64,000 nucleotides of DNA from assembly GCF_052324685.1 (NCBI RefSeq), contig NW_027506915.1, positions 62,001 to 126,000 on the forward strand. The letters are read 5' to 3'. Position numbers and translations under genes: made by a program. Origin of the DNA: Brachyhypopomus gauderio. Taxonomy: Eukaryota; Chordata; Actinopteri; Gymnotiformes; Hypopomidae. Position 1 is the first letter of the stretch, and each line of letters starts with the position of its first letter. The notes under the pieces were generated by a model that saw nothing but the letters and a program-made list of their open reading frames with translations, did not search any database and was not told the origin of the DNA. Shown piece by piece: positions 8,223 to 18,893 of the stretch.

Positions 8223-8694
8223 TTGAACTTTACATGACCGTCAGCTCTTGAGCACCGTTCACTCATCGTCAGGCAGACTTTTGGATTAAGCTGAACTTCC
8301 AGCTTTACATCTGCCTACCTGTGACTTCCTTGTCATTAATTATTTTGTCTATGTCCTTGTTAATGATGAAAAAAAAAACACCAATTAAAGCCACTCAGCC
8401 TTTCCTTTCTCTCTCTCTCTATGTGACATCACAATAGATTTTCTCAAAAAGCAATTCAAATTGTTCTAACCATTGGTGGGACCAACCCGTGGCCTTTTAC
8501 CATCCACGTGTCCAAAATGCAGTACGCATGCCAATGTTGTTAACAGACATACGTGTTGGTAGCTCTACATGTCCAACTGGTACAGTGTGAGGTTTCCTCT
8601 TTGGTGGACCTTAAAGAGTTGAAAAAGCCACAACCGAACTGGTATCTTTGTCAACGTCCTTGTTTCTGGATCTATGCTGCATGTGCGTCAGAAT

Positions 8695-8781
8695 CCTTCG
8701 GTAGCTCAGATGGTAGAGCGGAGGACTGTAGAGGTTAAAGCAGCAATCCTTAGGCCACCGGTTCAAATCCGGTTCGAAGGA
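8695..8781 (+). tRNA. tRNA-Tyr-GTA: tRNA-Tyr(GTA)
   Basis: Unit 9, consensus. Confidence 0.97.
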
Positions 8782-8843
8782 AGCTTCTTTTTTTCCAGGA
8801 TATTACTGCCTTTAATGTCATGATGAGCAAAAAGTTTTCTGTT

Positions 8844-8915
8844 TTCCCTGACCGGGAATCGAACCCGGGCCGCGGTGGTGAGAGCGCCGAATGCTAGCCA
8901 CTAGACCATCAGGGA
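8844..8915 (-). tRNA. tRNA-Glu-CTC: tRNA-Glu(CTC), A40 and C23
   Basis: Unit 10. Besides A40, G23 is C (plus-strand 8893), giving a C12-C23 mismatch in the D stem. With two broken stem pairs it is a doubtful tRNA. Confidence 0.85.
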
Positions 8916-9119
8916 CAGCGATGTTATGCTAATGGATGAAGGCTTTTACATGAGTTCTGGCTGGCCGTTATTCATGAGTGAAGAAAGACCAGAATGTGGG
9001 TTATTCGTGACCACACCAGAACATGTGGACCTTTTTGTGTCAAGACTGTCAAATGCTTCCCATGTCAGAGGTCAAGAATATCTGGACATGTTCTGAATCA
9101 CAGAGCAAGGCTAAATGTA

Positions 9120-9192
9120 GCCTGGATAGCTCAGTCGGTAGAGCATCAGACTTTTAATCTGAGGGTCCAGGGTTCAAGTCCCTGTTCAGGCG
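9120..9192 (+). tRNA. tRNA-Lys-TTT: tRNA-Lys(TTT)
   Basis: Unit 10, leader T-4. Confidence 0.97.
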
Positions 9193-9664
9193 TTGAACTT
9201 TACATGACCGTCAGCTCTTGAGCACCGTTCACTCATCGTCAGGCAGGCTTTTGGATTAAGCTGAACTTCCAGCTTTACGTCTGCCTACCTGTGACTTCCT
9301 TGTCATTAATTATTTTGTCTATGTCCTTGTTAATGATGACAAAAAAAACAACAATTAAAGCCACTCAGCCTTTCCTTTCTCTCTCTCTCTATGTGACATC
9401 ACAATAGATTTTCTCAAAAAGCAATTCAAATTGTTCTAACCATTGGTGGGACCAACCCGTGGCCTTTTACCATCCACGTGTCCAAAATGCAGTACGCATG
9501 CCAATGTTGTTAACAGACATACGTGTTGGTAGCTCTACATGTCCAACTGGTACAGTGTGAGGTTTCCTCTTTGGTGGACCTTAAAGAGTTGAAAAAGCCA
9601 CAACCGAACTGGTATCTTTGTCAACGTCCTTGTTTCTGGATCTATGCTGCATGTGCGTCAGAAT

Positions 9665-9751
9665 CCTTCGGTAGCTCAGATGGTAGAGCGGAGGACTGTA
9701 GAGGTTAAAGCAGCAATCCTTAGGCCACCGGTTCAAATCCGGTTCGAAGGA
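9665..9751 (+). tRNA. tRNA-Tyr-GTA: tRNA-Tyr(GTA)
   Basis: Unit 10, consensus. Confidence 0.97.
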
Positions 9752-9813
9752 AGCTTCTTTTTTTCCAGGATATTACTGCCTTTAATGTCATGATGAGCAA
9801 AAAGTTTTCTGTT

Positions 9814-9885
9814 TTCCCTGACCGGGAATCGAACCCGGGCCGCGGCGGTGAGAGCGCCGACTCCTAGCCACTAGACCATCAGGGA
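9814..9885 (-). tRNA. tRNA-Glu-CTC: tRNA-Glu(CTC), G25
   Basis: Unit 11. G40, but T25 is G (plus-strand 9861), replacing the G10-U25 pair at the end of the D stem with G-G. Confidence 0.9.
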
Positions 9886-10089
9886 CAGCGATGTTATGCT
9901 AATGGATGAAGGCTTTTACATGAGTTCTGGCTGGCCGTTATTCATGAGTGAAGAAAGACCAGAATGTGGGTTATTCGTGACCACACCAGAACATGTGGAC
10001 CTTTTTGTGTCAAGACTGTCAAATGCTTCCCATGTCAGAGGTCAAGAATATCTGGACATGTTCTGAATCACAGAGCAAGGCTAAACGTA

Positions 10090-10162
10090 GCCTGGATAGC
10101 TCAGTCGGTAGAGCATCAGACTTTTAATCTGAGGGTCCAGGGTTCAAGTCCCTGTTCAGGCG
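10090..10162 (+). tRNA. tRNA-Lys-TTT: tRNA-Lys(TTT)
   Basis: Unit 11, leader C-4. Confidence 0.97.
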
Positions 10163-10634
10163 TTGAACTTTACATGACCGTCAGCTCTTGAGCACCGTTC
10201 ACTCATCGTCAGGCAGACTTTTGGATTAAGCTGAACTTCCAGCTTTACATCTGCCTACCTGTGACTTCCTTGTCATTAATTATTTTGTCTATGTCCTTGT
10301 TAATGATGAAAAAAAAAACAACAATTAAAGCCACTCAGCCTTTCCTTTCTCTCTCTCTCTATGTGACATCACAATAGATTTTCTCAAAAAGCAATTCAAA
10401 TTGTTCTAACCATTGGTGGGACCAACCCGTGGCCTTTTACCATCCACGTGTCCAAAATGCAGTACGCATGCCAATGTTGTTAACAGACATACGTGTTGGT
10501 AGCTCTACATGTCCAACTGGTACAGTGTGAGGTTTCCTCTTTGGTGGACCTTAAAGAGTTGAAAAAGCCACAACCGAACTGGTATCTTTGTCAACGTCCT
10601 TGTTTCTGGATCTATGCTGCATGCGCGTCAGAAT

Positions 10635-10721
10635 CCTTCGGTAGCTCAGATGGTAGAGCGGAGGACTGTAGAGGTTAAAGCAGCAATCCTTAGGCCACCG
10701 GTTCAAATCCGGTTCGAAGGA
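10635..10721 (+). tRNA. tRNA-Tyr-GTA: tRNA-Tyr(GTA)
   Basis: Unit 11; upstream reads 'atgcgcgtc' for 'atgtgcgtc'. Confidence 0.97.
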
Positions 10722-10783
10722 AGCTTCTTTTTTTCCAGGATATTACTGCCTTTAATGTCATGATGAGCAAAAAGTTTTCTGTT

Positions 10784-10855
10784 TTCCCTGACCGGGAATC
10801 GAACCCGGGCCGCGGTGGTGAGAGCGCCGAATCCTAGCCACTAGACCATCAGGGA
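10784..10855 (-). tRNA. tRNA-Glu-CTC: tRNA-Glu(CTC), A40
   Basis: Unit 12, mismatch form. Confidence 0.94.
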
Positions 10856-11059
10856 CAGCGATGTTATGCTAATGGATGAAGGCTTTTACATGAGTTCTGG
10901 CTGGCCGTTATTCATGAGTGAAGAAAGACCAGAATGTGGGTTATTCGTGACCACACCAGAACATGTGGACCTTTTTGTGTCAAGACTGTCAAATGCTTCC
11001 CATGTCAGAGGTCAAGAATATCTGGACATGTTCTGAATCACAGAGCAAGGCTAAATGTA

Positions 11060-11132
11060 GCCTGGATAGCTCAGTCGGTAGAGCATCAGACTTTTAATCT
11101 GAGGGTCCAGGGTTCAAGTCCCTGTTCAGGCG
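11060..11132 (+). tRNA. tRNA-Lys-TTT: tRNA-Lys(TTT)
   Basis: Unit 12, leader T-4. Confidence 0.97.
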
Positions 11133-11604
11133 TTGAACTTTACATGACCGTCAGCTCTTGAGCACCGTTCACTCATCGTCAGGCAGGCTTTTGGATTAAG
11201 CTGAACTTCCAGCTTTACGTCTGCCTACCTGTGACTTCCTTGTCATTAATTATTTTGTCTATGTCCTTGTTAATGATGACAAAAAAAACAACAATTAAAG
11301 CCACTCAGCCTTTCCTTTCTCTCTCTCTCTATGTGACATCACAATAGATTTTCTCAAAAAGCAATTCAAATTGTTCTAACCATTGGTGGGACCAACCCGT
11401 GGCCTTTTACCATCCACGTGTCCAAAATGCAGTACGCATGCCAATGTTGTTAACAGACATACGTGTTGGTAGCTCTACATGTCCAACTGGTACAGTGTGA
11501 GGTTTCCTCTTTGGTGGACCTTAAAGAGTTGAAAAAGCCACAACCGAACTGGTATCTTTGTCAACGTCCTTGTTTCTGGATCTATGCTGCATGTGCGTCA
11601 GAAT

Positions 11605-11691
11605 CCTTCGGTAGCTCAGATGGTAGAGCGGAGGACTGTAGAGGTTAAAGCAGCAATCCTTAGGCCACCGGTTCAAATCCGGTTCGAAGGA
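11605..11691 (+). tRNA. tRNA-Tyr-GTA: tRNA-Tyr(GTA)
   Basis: Unit 12, consensus. Confidence 0.97.
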
Positions 11692-11753
11692 AGCTTCTTT
11701 TTTTCCAGGATATTACTGCCTTTAATGTCATGATGAGCAAAAAGTTTTCTGTT

Positions 11754-11825
11754 TTCCCTGACCGGGAATCGAACCCGGGCCGCGGCGGTGAGAGCGCCGA
11801 ATCCTAGCCACTAGACCATCAGGGA
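11754..11825 (-). tRNA. tRNA-Glu-CTC: tRNA-Glu(CTC)
   Basis: Unit 13, G40. Confidence 0.97.
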
Positions 11826-12029
11826 CAGCGATGTTATGCTAATGGATGAAGGCTTTTACATGAGTTCTGGCTGGCCGTTATTCATGAGTGAAGAAAGACC
11901 AGAATGTGGGTTATTCGTGACCACACCAGAACATGTGGACCTTTTTGTGTCAAGACTGTCAAATGCTTCCCATGTCAGAGGTCAAGAATATCTGGACATG
12001 TTCTGAATCACAGAGCAAGGCTAAACGTA

Positions 12030-12102
12030 GCCTGGATAGCTCAGTCGGTAGAGCATCAGACTTTTAATCTGAGGGTCCAGGGTTCAAGTCCCTGTTCAGG
12101 CG
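12030..12102 (+). tRNA. tRNA-Lys-TTT: tRNA-Lys(TTT)
   Basis: Unit 13, leader C-4; (CT)7 spacer like unit 4. Confidence 0.97.
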
Positions 12103-12575
12103 TTGAACTTTACATGACCGTCAGCTCTTGAGCACCGTTCACTCATCGTCAGGCAGACTTTTGGATTAAGCTGAACTTCCAGCTTTACATCTGCCTACCT
12201 GTGACTTCCTTGTCATTAATTATTTTGTCTATGTCCTTGTTAATGATGAAAAAAAAACACCAATTAAAGCCACTCAGCCTTTCCTTTCTCTCTCTCTCTC
12301 TATGTGACATCACAATAGATTTTCTCAAAAAGCAATTCAAATTGTTCTAACCATTGGTGGGACCAACCTGTGGCCTTTTACCATCCACGTGTCCAAAATG
12401 CAGTACGCATGCCAATGTTGTTAACAGACATACGTGTTGGTAGCTCTACATGTCCAACTGGTACAGTGTGAGGTTTCCTCTTTGGTGGACCTTAAAGAGT
12501 TGAAAAAGCCACAACCGAACTGGTATCTTTGTCAACGTCCTTGTTTCTGGATCTATGCTGCATGTGCGTCAGAAT

Positions 12576-12662
12576 CCTTCGGTAGCTCAGATGGTAGAGC
12601 GGAGGACTGTAGAGGTTAAAGCAGCAATCCTTAGGCCACCGGTTCAAATCCGGTTCGAAGGA
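12576..12662 (+). tRNA. tRNA-Tyr-GTA: tRNA-Tyr(GTA)
   Basis: Unit 13, consensus. Confidence 0.97.
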
Positions 12663-12724
12663 AGCTTCTTTTTTTCCAGGATATTACTGCCTTTAATGTC
12701 ATGATGAGCAAAAAGTTTTCTGTT

Positions 12725-12796
12725 TTCCCTGACCGGGAATCGAACCCGGGCCGCGGTGGTGAGAGCGCCGAATCCTAGCCACTAGACCATCAGGGA
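12725..12796 (-). tRNA. tRNA-Glu-CTC: tRNA-Glu(CTC), A40
   Basis: Unit 14; 5' flank has 'gttacgc' like unit 5, plus 'aaggcc'. Confidence 0.94.
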
Positions 12797-13000
12797 CAGC
12801 GATGTTACGCTAATGGATGAAGGCCTTTACATGAGTTCTGGCTGGCCGTTATTCATGAGTGAAGAAAGACCAGAATGTGGGTTATTCGTGACCACACCAG
12901 AACATGTGGACCTTTTTGTGTCAAGACTGTCAAATGCTTCCCATGTCAGAGGTCAAGAATATCTGGACATGTTCTGAATCACAGAGCAAGGCTAAATGTA

Positions 13001-13073
13001 GCCTGGATAGCTCAGTCGGTAGAGCATCAGACTTTTAATCTGAGGGTCCAGGGTTCAAGTCCCTGTTCAGGCG
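13001..13073 (+). tRNA. tRNA-Lys-TTT: tRNA-Lys(TTT)
   Basis: Unit 14, leader T-4. Confidence 0.97.
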
Positions 13074-13546
13074 TTGAACTTTACATGACCGTCAGCTCTT
13101 GAGCACCGTTCACTCATCGTCAGGCAGGCTTTTGGATTAAGCTGAACTTCCAGCTTTACGTCTGCCTACCTGTGACTTCCTTGTCATTAATTATTTTGTC
13201 TATGTCCTTGTTAATGATGACAAAAAAAAACAACAATTAAAGCCACTCAGCCTTTCCTTTCTCTCTCTCTCTATGTGACATCACAATAGATTTTCTCAAA
13301 AAGCAATTCAAATTGTTCTAACCATTGGTGGGACCAACCCGTGGCCTTTTACCATCCACGTGTCCAAAATGCAGTACGCATGCCAATGTTGTTAACAGAC
13401 ATACGTGTTGGTAGCTCTACATGTCCAACTGGTACAGTGTGAGGTTTCCTCTTTGGTGGACCTTAAAGAGTTGAAAAAGCCACAACCGAACTGGTATCTT
13501 TGTCAACGTCCTTGTTTCTGGATCTATGCTGCATGTGCGTCAGAAT

Positions 13547-13633
13547 CCTTCGGTAGCTCAGATGGTAGAGCGGAGGACTGTAGAGGTTAAAGCAGCAATC
13601 CTTAGGCCACCGGTTCAAATCCGGTTCGAAGGA
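13547..13633 (+). tRNA. tRNA-Tyr-GTA: tRNA-Tyr(GTA)
   Basis: Unit 14, consensus. Confidence 0.97.
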
Positions 13634-13695
13634 AGCTTCTTTTTTTCCAGGATATTACTGCCTTTAATGTCATGATGAGCAAAAAGTTTTCTGTT

Positions 13696-13767
13696 TTCCC
13701 TGACCGGGAATCGAACCCGGGCCGCGGTGGTGAGAGCGCCGAATCCTAGCCACTAGACCATCAGGGA
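13696..13767 (-). tRNA. tRNA-Glu-CTC: tRNA-Glu(CTC), A40
   Basis: Unit 15, mismatch form, matching unit 6. Confidence 0.94.
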
Positions 13768-13971
13768 CAGCGATGTTATGCTAATGGATGAAGGCTTTTA
13801 CATGAGTTCTGGCTGGCCGTTATTCATGAGTGAAGAAAGACCAGAATGTGGGTTATTCGTGACCACACCAGAACATGTGGACCTTTTTGTGTCAAGACTG
13901 TCAAATGCTTCCCATGTCAGAGGTCAAGAATATCTGGACATGTTCTGAATCACAGAGCAAGGCTAAATGTA

Positions 13972-14044
13972 GCCTGGATAGCTCAGTCGGTAGAGCATCA
14001 GACTTTTAATCTGAGGGTCCAGGGTTCAAGTCCCTGTTCAGGCG
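13972..14044 (+). tRNA. tRNA-Lys-TTT: tRNA-Lys(TTT)
   Basis: Unit 15, leader T-4. Confidence 0.97.
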
Positions 14045-14516
14045 TTGAACTTTACATGACCGTCAGCTCTTGAGCACCGTTCACTCATCGTCAGGCAGGC
14101 TTTTGGATTAAGCTGAACTTCCAGCTTTACGTCTGCCTACCTGTGACTTCCTTGTCATTAATTATTTTGTCTATGTCCTTGTTAATGATGACAAAAAAAA
14201 CAACAATTAAAGCCACTCAGCCTTTCCTTTCTCTCTCTCTCTATGTGACATCACAATAGATTTTCTCAAAAAGCAATTCAAATTGTTCTAACCATTGGTG
14301 GGACCAACCCGTGGCCTTTTACCATCCACGTGTCCAAAATGCAGTACGCATGCCAATGTTGTTAACAGACATACGTGTTGGTAGCTCTACATGTCCAACT
14401 GGTACAGTGTGAGGTTTCCTCTTTGGTGGACCTTAAAGAGTTGAAAAAGCCACAACCGAACTGGTATCTTTGTCAACGTCCTTGTTTCTGGATCTATGCT
14501 GCATGTGCGTCAGAAT

Positions 14517-14603
14517 CCTTCGGTAGCTCAGATGGTAGAGCGGAGGACTGTAGAGGTTAAAGCAGCAATCCTTAGGCCACCGGTTCAAATCCGGTTCGAA
14601 GGA
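14517..14603 (+). tRNA. tRNA-Tyr-GTA: tRNA-Tyr(GTA)
   Basis: Unit 15, consensus. Confidence 0.97.
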
Positions 14604-14665
14604 AGCTTCTTTTTTTCCAGGATATTACTGCCTTTAATGTCATGATGAGCAAAAAGTTTTCTGTT

Positions 14666-14737
14666 TTCCCTGACCGGGAATGGAACCCGGGCCGCGGCGG
14701 TGAGAGCGCCGAATCCTAGCCACTAGACCATCAGGGA
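14666..14737 (-). tRNA. tRNA-Glu-CTC: tRNA-Glu(CTC), C57
   Basis: Unit 16. The T-loop purine G57 is C (plus-strand 14682), which also alters the B box (GGTTCCATTCC). Transcription and T-loop folding may both suffer. Confidence 0.87.
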
Positions 14738-14941
14738 CAGCGATGTTATGCTAATGGATGAAGGCTTTTACATGAGTTCTGGCTGGCCGTTATTCATGAG
14801 TGAAGAAAGACCAGAATGTGGGTTATTCGTGACCACACCAGAACATGTGGACCTTTTTGTGTCAAGACTGTCAAATGCTTCCCATGTCAGAGGTCAAGAA
14901 TATCTGGACATGTTCTGAATCACAGAGCAAGGCTAAACGTA

Positions 14942-15014
14942 GCCTGGATAGCTCAGTCGGTAGAGCATCAGACTTTTAATCTGAGGGTCCAGGGTTCAAG
15001 TCCCTGTTCAGGCG
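14942..15014 (+). tRNA. tRNA-Lys-TTT: tRNA-Lys(TTT)
   Basis: Unit 16, leader C-4. Confidence 0.97.
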
Positions 15015-15486
15015 TTGAACTTTACATGACCGTCAGCTCTTGAGCACCGTTCACTCATCGTCAGGCAGACTTTTGGATTAAGCTGAACTTCCAGCTTTAC
15101 ATCTGCCTACCTGTGACTTCCTTGTCATTAATTATTTTGTCTATGTCCTTGTTAATGATGAAAAAAAAAACAACAATTAAAGCCACTCAGCCTTTCCTTT
15201 CTCTCTCTCTCTATGTGACATCACAATAGATTTTCTCAAAAAGCAATTCAAATTGTTCTAACCATTGGTGGGACCAACCCGTGGCCTTTTACCATCCACG
15301 TGTCCAAAATGCAGTACGCATGCCAATGTTGTTAACAGACATACGTGTTGGTAGCTCTACATGTCCAACTGGTACAGTGTGAGGTTTCCTCTTTGGTGGA
15401 CCTTAAAGAGTTGAAAAAGCCACAACCGAACTGGTATCTTTGTCAACGTCCTTGTTTCTGGATCTATGCTGCATGTGCGTCAGAAT

Positions 15487-15573
15487 CCTTCGGTAGCTCA
15501 GATGGTAGAGCGGAGGACTGTAGAGGTTAAAGCAGCAATCCTTAGGCCACCGGTTCAAATCCGGTTCGAAGGA
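15487..15573 (+). tRNA. tRNA-Tyr-GTA: tRNA-Tyr(GTA)
   Basis: Unit 16, consensus. Confidence 0.97.
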
Positions 15574-15635
15574 AGCTTCTTTTTTTCCAGGATATTACTG
15601 CCTTTAATGTCATGATGAGCAAAAAGTTTTCTGTT

Positions 15636-15707
15636 TTCCCTGACCGGGAATCGAACCCGGGCCGCGGTGGTGAGAGCGCCGAATCCTAGCCACTAGACCA
15701 TCAGGGA
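15636..15707 (-). tRNA. tRNA-Glu-CTC: tRNA-Glu(CTC), A40
   Basis: Unit 17; last A40 copy of the left block. Confidence 0.94.
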
Positions 15708-15911
15708 CAGCGATGTTATGCTAATGGATGAAGGCTTTTACATGAGTTCTGGCTGGCCGTTATTCATGAGTGAAGAAAGACCAGAATGTGGGTTATTCGT
15801 GACCACACCAGAACATGTGGACCTTTTTGTGTCAAGACTGTCAAATGCTTCCCATGTCAGAGGTCAAGAATATCTGGACATGTTCTGAATCACAGAGCAA
15901 GGCTAAATGTA

Positions 15912-15984
15912 GCCTGGATAGCTCAGTCGGTAGAGCATCAGACTTTTAATCTGAGGGTCCAGGGTTCAAGTCCCTGTTCAGGCG
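15912..15984 (+). tRNA. tRNA-Lys-TTT: tRNA-Lys(TTT)
   Basis: Unit 17; last leader T-4 copy. Confidence 0.97.
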
Positions 15985-16456
15985 TTGAACTTTACATGAC
16001 CGTCAGCTCTTGAGCACCGTTCACTCATCGTCAGGCAGGCTTTTGGATTAAGCTGAACTTCCAGCTTTACGTCTGCCTACCTGTGACTTCCTTGTCATTA
16101 ATTATTTTGTCTATGTCCTTGTTAATGATGACAAAAAAAACAACAATTAAAGCCACTCAGCCTTTCCTTTCTCTCTCTCTCTATGTGACATCACAATAGA
16201 TTTTCTCAAAAAGCAATTCAAATTGTTCTAACCATTGGTGGGACCAACCCGTGGCCTTTTACCATCCACGTGTCCAAAATGCAGTACGCATGCCAATGTT
16301 GTTAACAGACATACGTGTTGGTAGCTCTACATGTCCAACTGGTACAGTGTGAGGTTTCCTCTTTGGTGGACCTTAAAGAGTTGAAAAAGCCACAACCGAA
16401 CTGGTATCTTTGTCAACGTCCTTGTTTCTGGATCTATGCTGCATGTGCGTCAGAAT

Positions 16457-16543
16457 CCTTCGGTAGCTCAGATGGTAGAGCGGAGGACTGTAGAGGTTAA
16501 AGCAGCAATCCTTAGGCCACCGGTTCAAATCCGGTTCGAAGGA
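16457..16543 (+). tRNA. tRNA-Tyr-GTA: tRNA-Tyr(GTA)
   Basis: Unit 17, consensus. Confidence 0.97.
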
Positions 16544-16605
16544 AGCTTCTTTTTTTCCAGGATATTACTGCCTTTAATGTCATGATGAGCAAAAAGTTTT
16601 CTGTT

Positions 16606-16677
16606 TTCCCTGACCGGGAATCGAACCCGGGCCGCGGCGGTGAGAGCGCCGAATCCTAGCCACTAGACCATCAGGGA
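16606..16677 (-). tRNA. tRNA-Glu-CTC: tRNA-Glu(CTC)
   Basis: Unit 18, G40. Confidence 0.97.
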
Positions 16678-16881
16678 CAGCGATGTTATGCTAATGGATG
16701 AAGGCTTTTACATGAGTTCTGGCTGGCCGTTATTCATGAGTGAAGAAAGACCAGAATGTGGGTTATTCGTGACCACACCAGAACATGTGGACCTTTTTGT
16801 GTCAAGACTGTCAAATGCTTCCCATGTCAGAGGTCAAGAATATCTGGACATGTTCTGAATCACAGAGCAAGGCTAAACGTA

Positions 16882-16954
16882 GCCTGGATAGCTCAGTCGG
16901 TAGAGCATCAGACTTTTAATCTGAGGGTCCAGGGTTCAAGTCCCTGTTCAGGCG
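16882..16954 (+). tRNA. tRNA-Lys-TTT: tRNA-Lys(TTT)
   Basis: Unit 18; leader C-4 from here to the end of the window. Confidence 0.97.
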
Positions 16955-17425
16955 TTGAACTTTACATGACCGTCAGCTCTTGAGCACCGTTCACTCATCG
17001 TCAGGCAGACTTTTGGATTAAGCTGAACTTCCAGCTTTACATCTGCCTACCTGTGACTTCCTTGTCATTAATTATTTTGTCTATGTCCTTGTTAATGATG
17101 AAAAAAAAACACCAATTAAAGCCACTCAGCCTTTCCTTTCTCTCTCTCTCTATGTGACATCACAATAGATTTTCTCAAAAAGCAATTCAAATTGTTCTAA
17201 CCATTGGTGGGACCAACCCGTGGCCTTTTACCATCCACGTGTCCAAAATGCAGTACGCATGCCAATGTTGTTAACAGACATACGTGTTGGTAGCTCTACA
17301 TGTCCAACTGGTACAGTGTGAGGTTTCCTCTTTGGTGGACCTTAAAGAGTTGAAAAAGCCACAACCGAACTGGTATCTTTGTCAACGTCCTTGTTTCTGG
17401 ATCTATGCTGCATGTGCGTCAGAAT

Positions 17426-17512
17426 CCTTCGGTAGCTCAGATGGTAGAGCGGAGGACTGTAGAGGTTAAAGCAGCAATCCTTAGGCCACCGGTTCAAATC
17501 CGGTTCGAAGGA
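17426..17512 (+). tRNA. tRNA-Tyr-GTA: tRNA-Tyr(GTA)
   Basis: Unit 18, consensus. Confidence 0.97.
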
Positions 17513-17574
17513 AGCTTCTTTTTTTCCAGGATATTACTGCCTTTAATGTCATGATGAGCAAAAAGTTTTCTGTT

Positions 17575-17646
17575 TTCCCTGACCGGGAATCGAACCCGGG
17601 CCGCGGCGGTGAGAGCGCCGAATCCTAGCCACTAGACCATCAGGGA
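17575..17646 (-). tRNA. tRNA-Glu-CTC: tRNA-Glu(CTC)
   Basis: Unit 19, G40. Confidence 0.97.
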
Positions 17647-17850
17647 CAGCGATGTTATGCTAATGGATGAAGGCTTTTACATGAGTTCTGGCTGGCCGTT
17701 ATTCATGAGTGAAGAAAGACCAGAATGTGGGTTATTCGTGACCACACCAGAACATGTGGACCTTTTTGTGTCAAGACTGTCAAATGCTTCCCATGTCAGA
17801 GGTCAAGAATATCTGGACATGTTCTGAATCACAGAGCAAGGCTAAACGTA

Positions 17851-17923
17851 GCCTGGATAGCTCAGTCGGTAGAGCATCAGACTTTTAATCTGAGGGTCCA
17901 GGGTTCAAGTCCCTGTTCAGGCG
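17851..17923 (+). tRNA. tRNA-Lys-TTT: tRNA-Lys(TTT)
   Basis: Unit 19, consensus. Confidence 0.97.
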
Positions 17924-18395
17924 TTGAACTTTACATGACCGTCAGCTCTTGAGCACCGTTCACTCATCGTCAGGCAGGCTTTTGGATTAAGCTGAACTTC
18001 CAGCTTTACGTCTGCCTACCTGTGACTTCCTTGTCATTAATTATTTTGTCTATGTCCTTGTTAATGATGACAAAAAAAACAACAATTAAAGCCACTCAGC
18101 CTTTCCTTTCTCTCTCTCTCTATGTGACATCACAATAGATTTTCTCAAAAAGCAATTCAAATTGTTCTAACCATTGGTGGGACCAACCCGTGGCCTTTTA
18201 CCATCCACGTGTCCAAAATGCAGTACGCATGCCAATGTTGTTAACAGACATACGTGTTGGTAGCTCTACATGTCCAACTGGTACAGTGTGAGGTTTCCTC
18301 TTTGGTGGACCTTAAAGAGTTGAAAAAGCCACAACCGAACTGGTATCTTTGTCAACGTCCTTGTTTCTGGATCTATGCTGCATGTGCGTCAGAAT

Positions 18396-18482
18396 CCTTC
18401 GGTAGCTCAGATGGTAGAGCGGAGGACTGTAGAGGTTAAAGCAGCAATCCTTAGGCCACCGGTTCAAATCCGGTTCGAAGGA
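18396..18482 (+). tRNA. tRNA-Tyr-GTA: tRNA-Tyr(GTA)
   Basis: Unit 19, consensus. Confidence 0.97.
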
Positions 18483-18544
18483 AGCTTCTTTTTTTCCAGG
18501 ATATTACTGCCTTTAATGTCATGATGAGCAAAAAGTTTTCTGTT

Positions 18545-18616
18545 TTCCCTGACCGGGAATCGAACCCGGGCCGCGGCGGTGAGAGCGCCGAATCCTAGCC
18601 ACTAGACCATCAGGGA
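18545..18616 (-). tRNA. tRNA-Glu-CTC: tRNA-Glu(CTC)
   Basis: Unit 20, G40. Confidence 0.97.
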
Positions 18617-18820
18617 CAGCGATGTTATGCTAATGGATGAAGGCTTTTACATGAGTTCTGGCTGGCCGTTATTCATGAGTGAAGAAAGACCAGAATGTGG
18701 GTTATTCGTGACCACACCAGAACATGTGGACCTTTTTGTGTCAAGACTGTCAAATGCTTCCCATGTCAGAGGTCAAGAATATCTGGACATGTTCTGAATC
18801 ACAGAGCAAGGCTAAACGTA

Positions 18821-18893
18821 GCCTGGATAGCTCAGTCGGTAGAGCATCAGACTTTTAATCTGAGGGTCCAGGGTTCAAGTCCCTGTTCAGGCG
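18821..18893 (+). tRNA. tRNA-Lys-TTT: tRNA-Lys(TTT)
   Basis: Unit 20, consensus. Confidence 0.97.

Larger units (their letters stand above)
112..8843. repeat. Nine-unit higher-order repeat, copy 1 (units 1-9)
   Basis: Units 1-9 have the Glu position-40 pattern A,G,A,G,A,A,G,A,G, and units 10-18 repeat it exactly. Unit 4 carries an extra CT, an 'acacc' A-run end and 'ccaacctgtgg'; unit 5 carries 'gttacgc' and a lengthened A-run. The same private marks recur 8,732 bp later in units 13 and 14. This is a segmental tandem duplication of nine units. Confidence 0.9.
8844..17574. repeat. Nine-unit higher-order repeat, copy 2 (units 10-18)
   Basis: Second copy of the ~8.73-kb block. Differences from copy 1 that I can see are few and single: for example 8893, 9861 and 14682 in Glu genes, 'aaggcc' in unit 14, and one A fewer in the A-run of unit 18. 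Changes private to copy 1 include 1423 and 6715. Confidence 0.88.
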
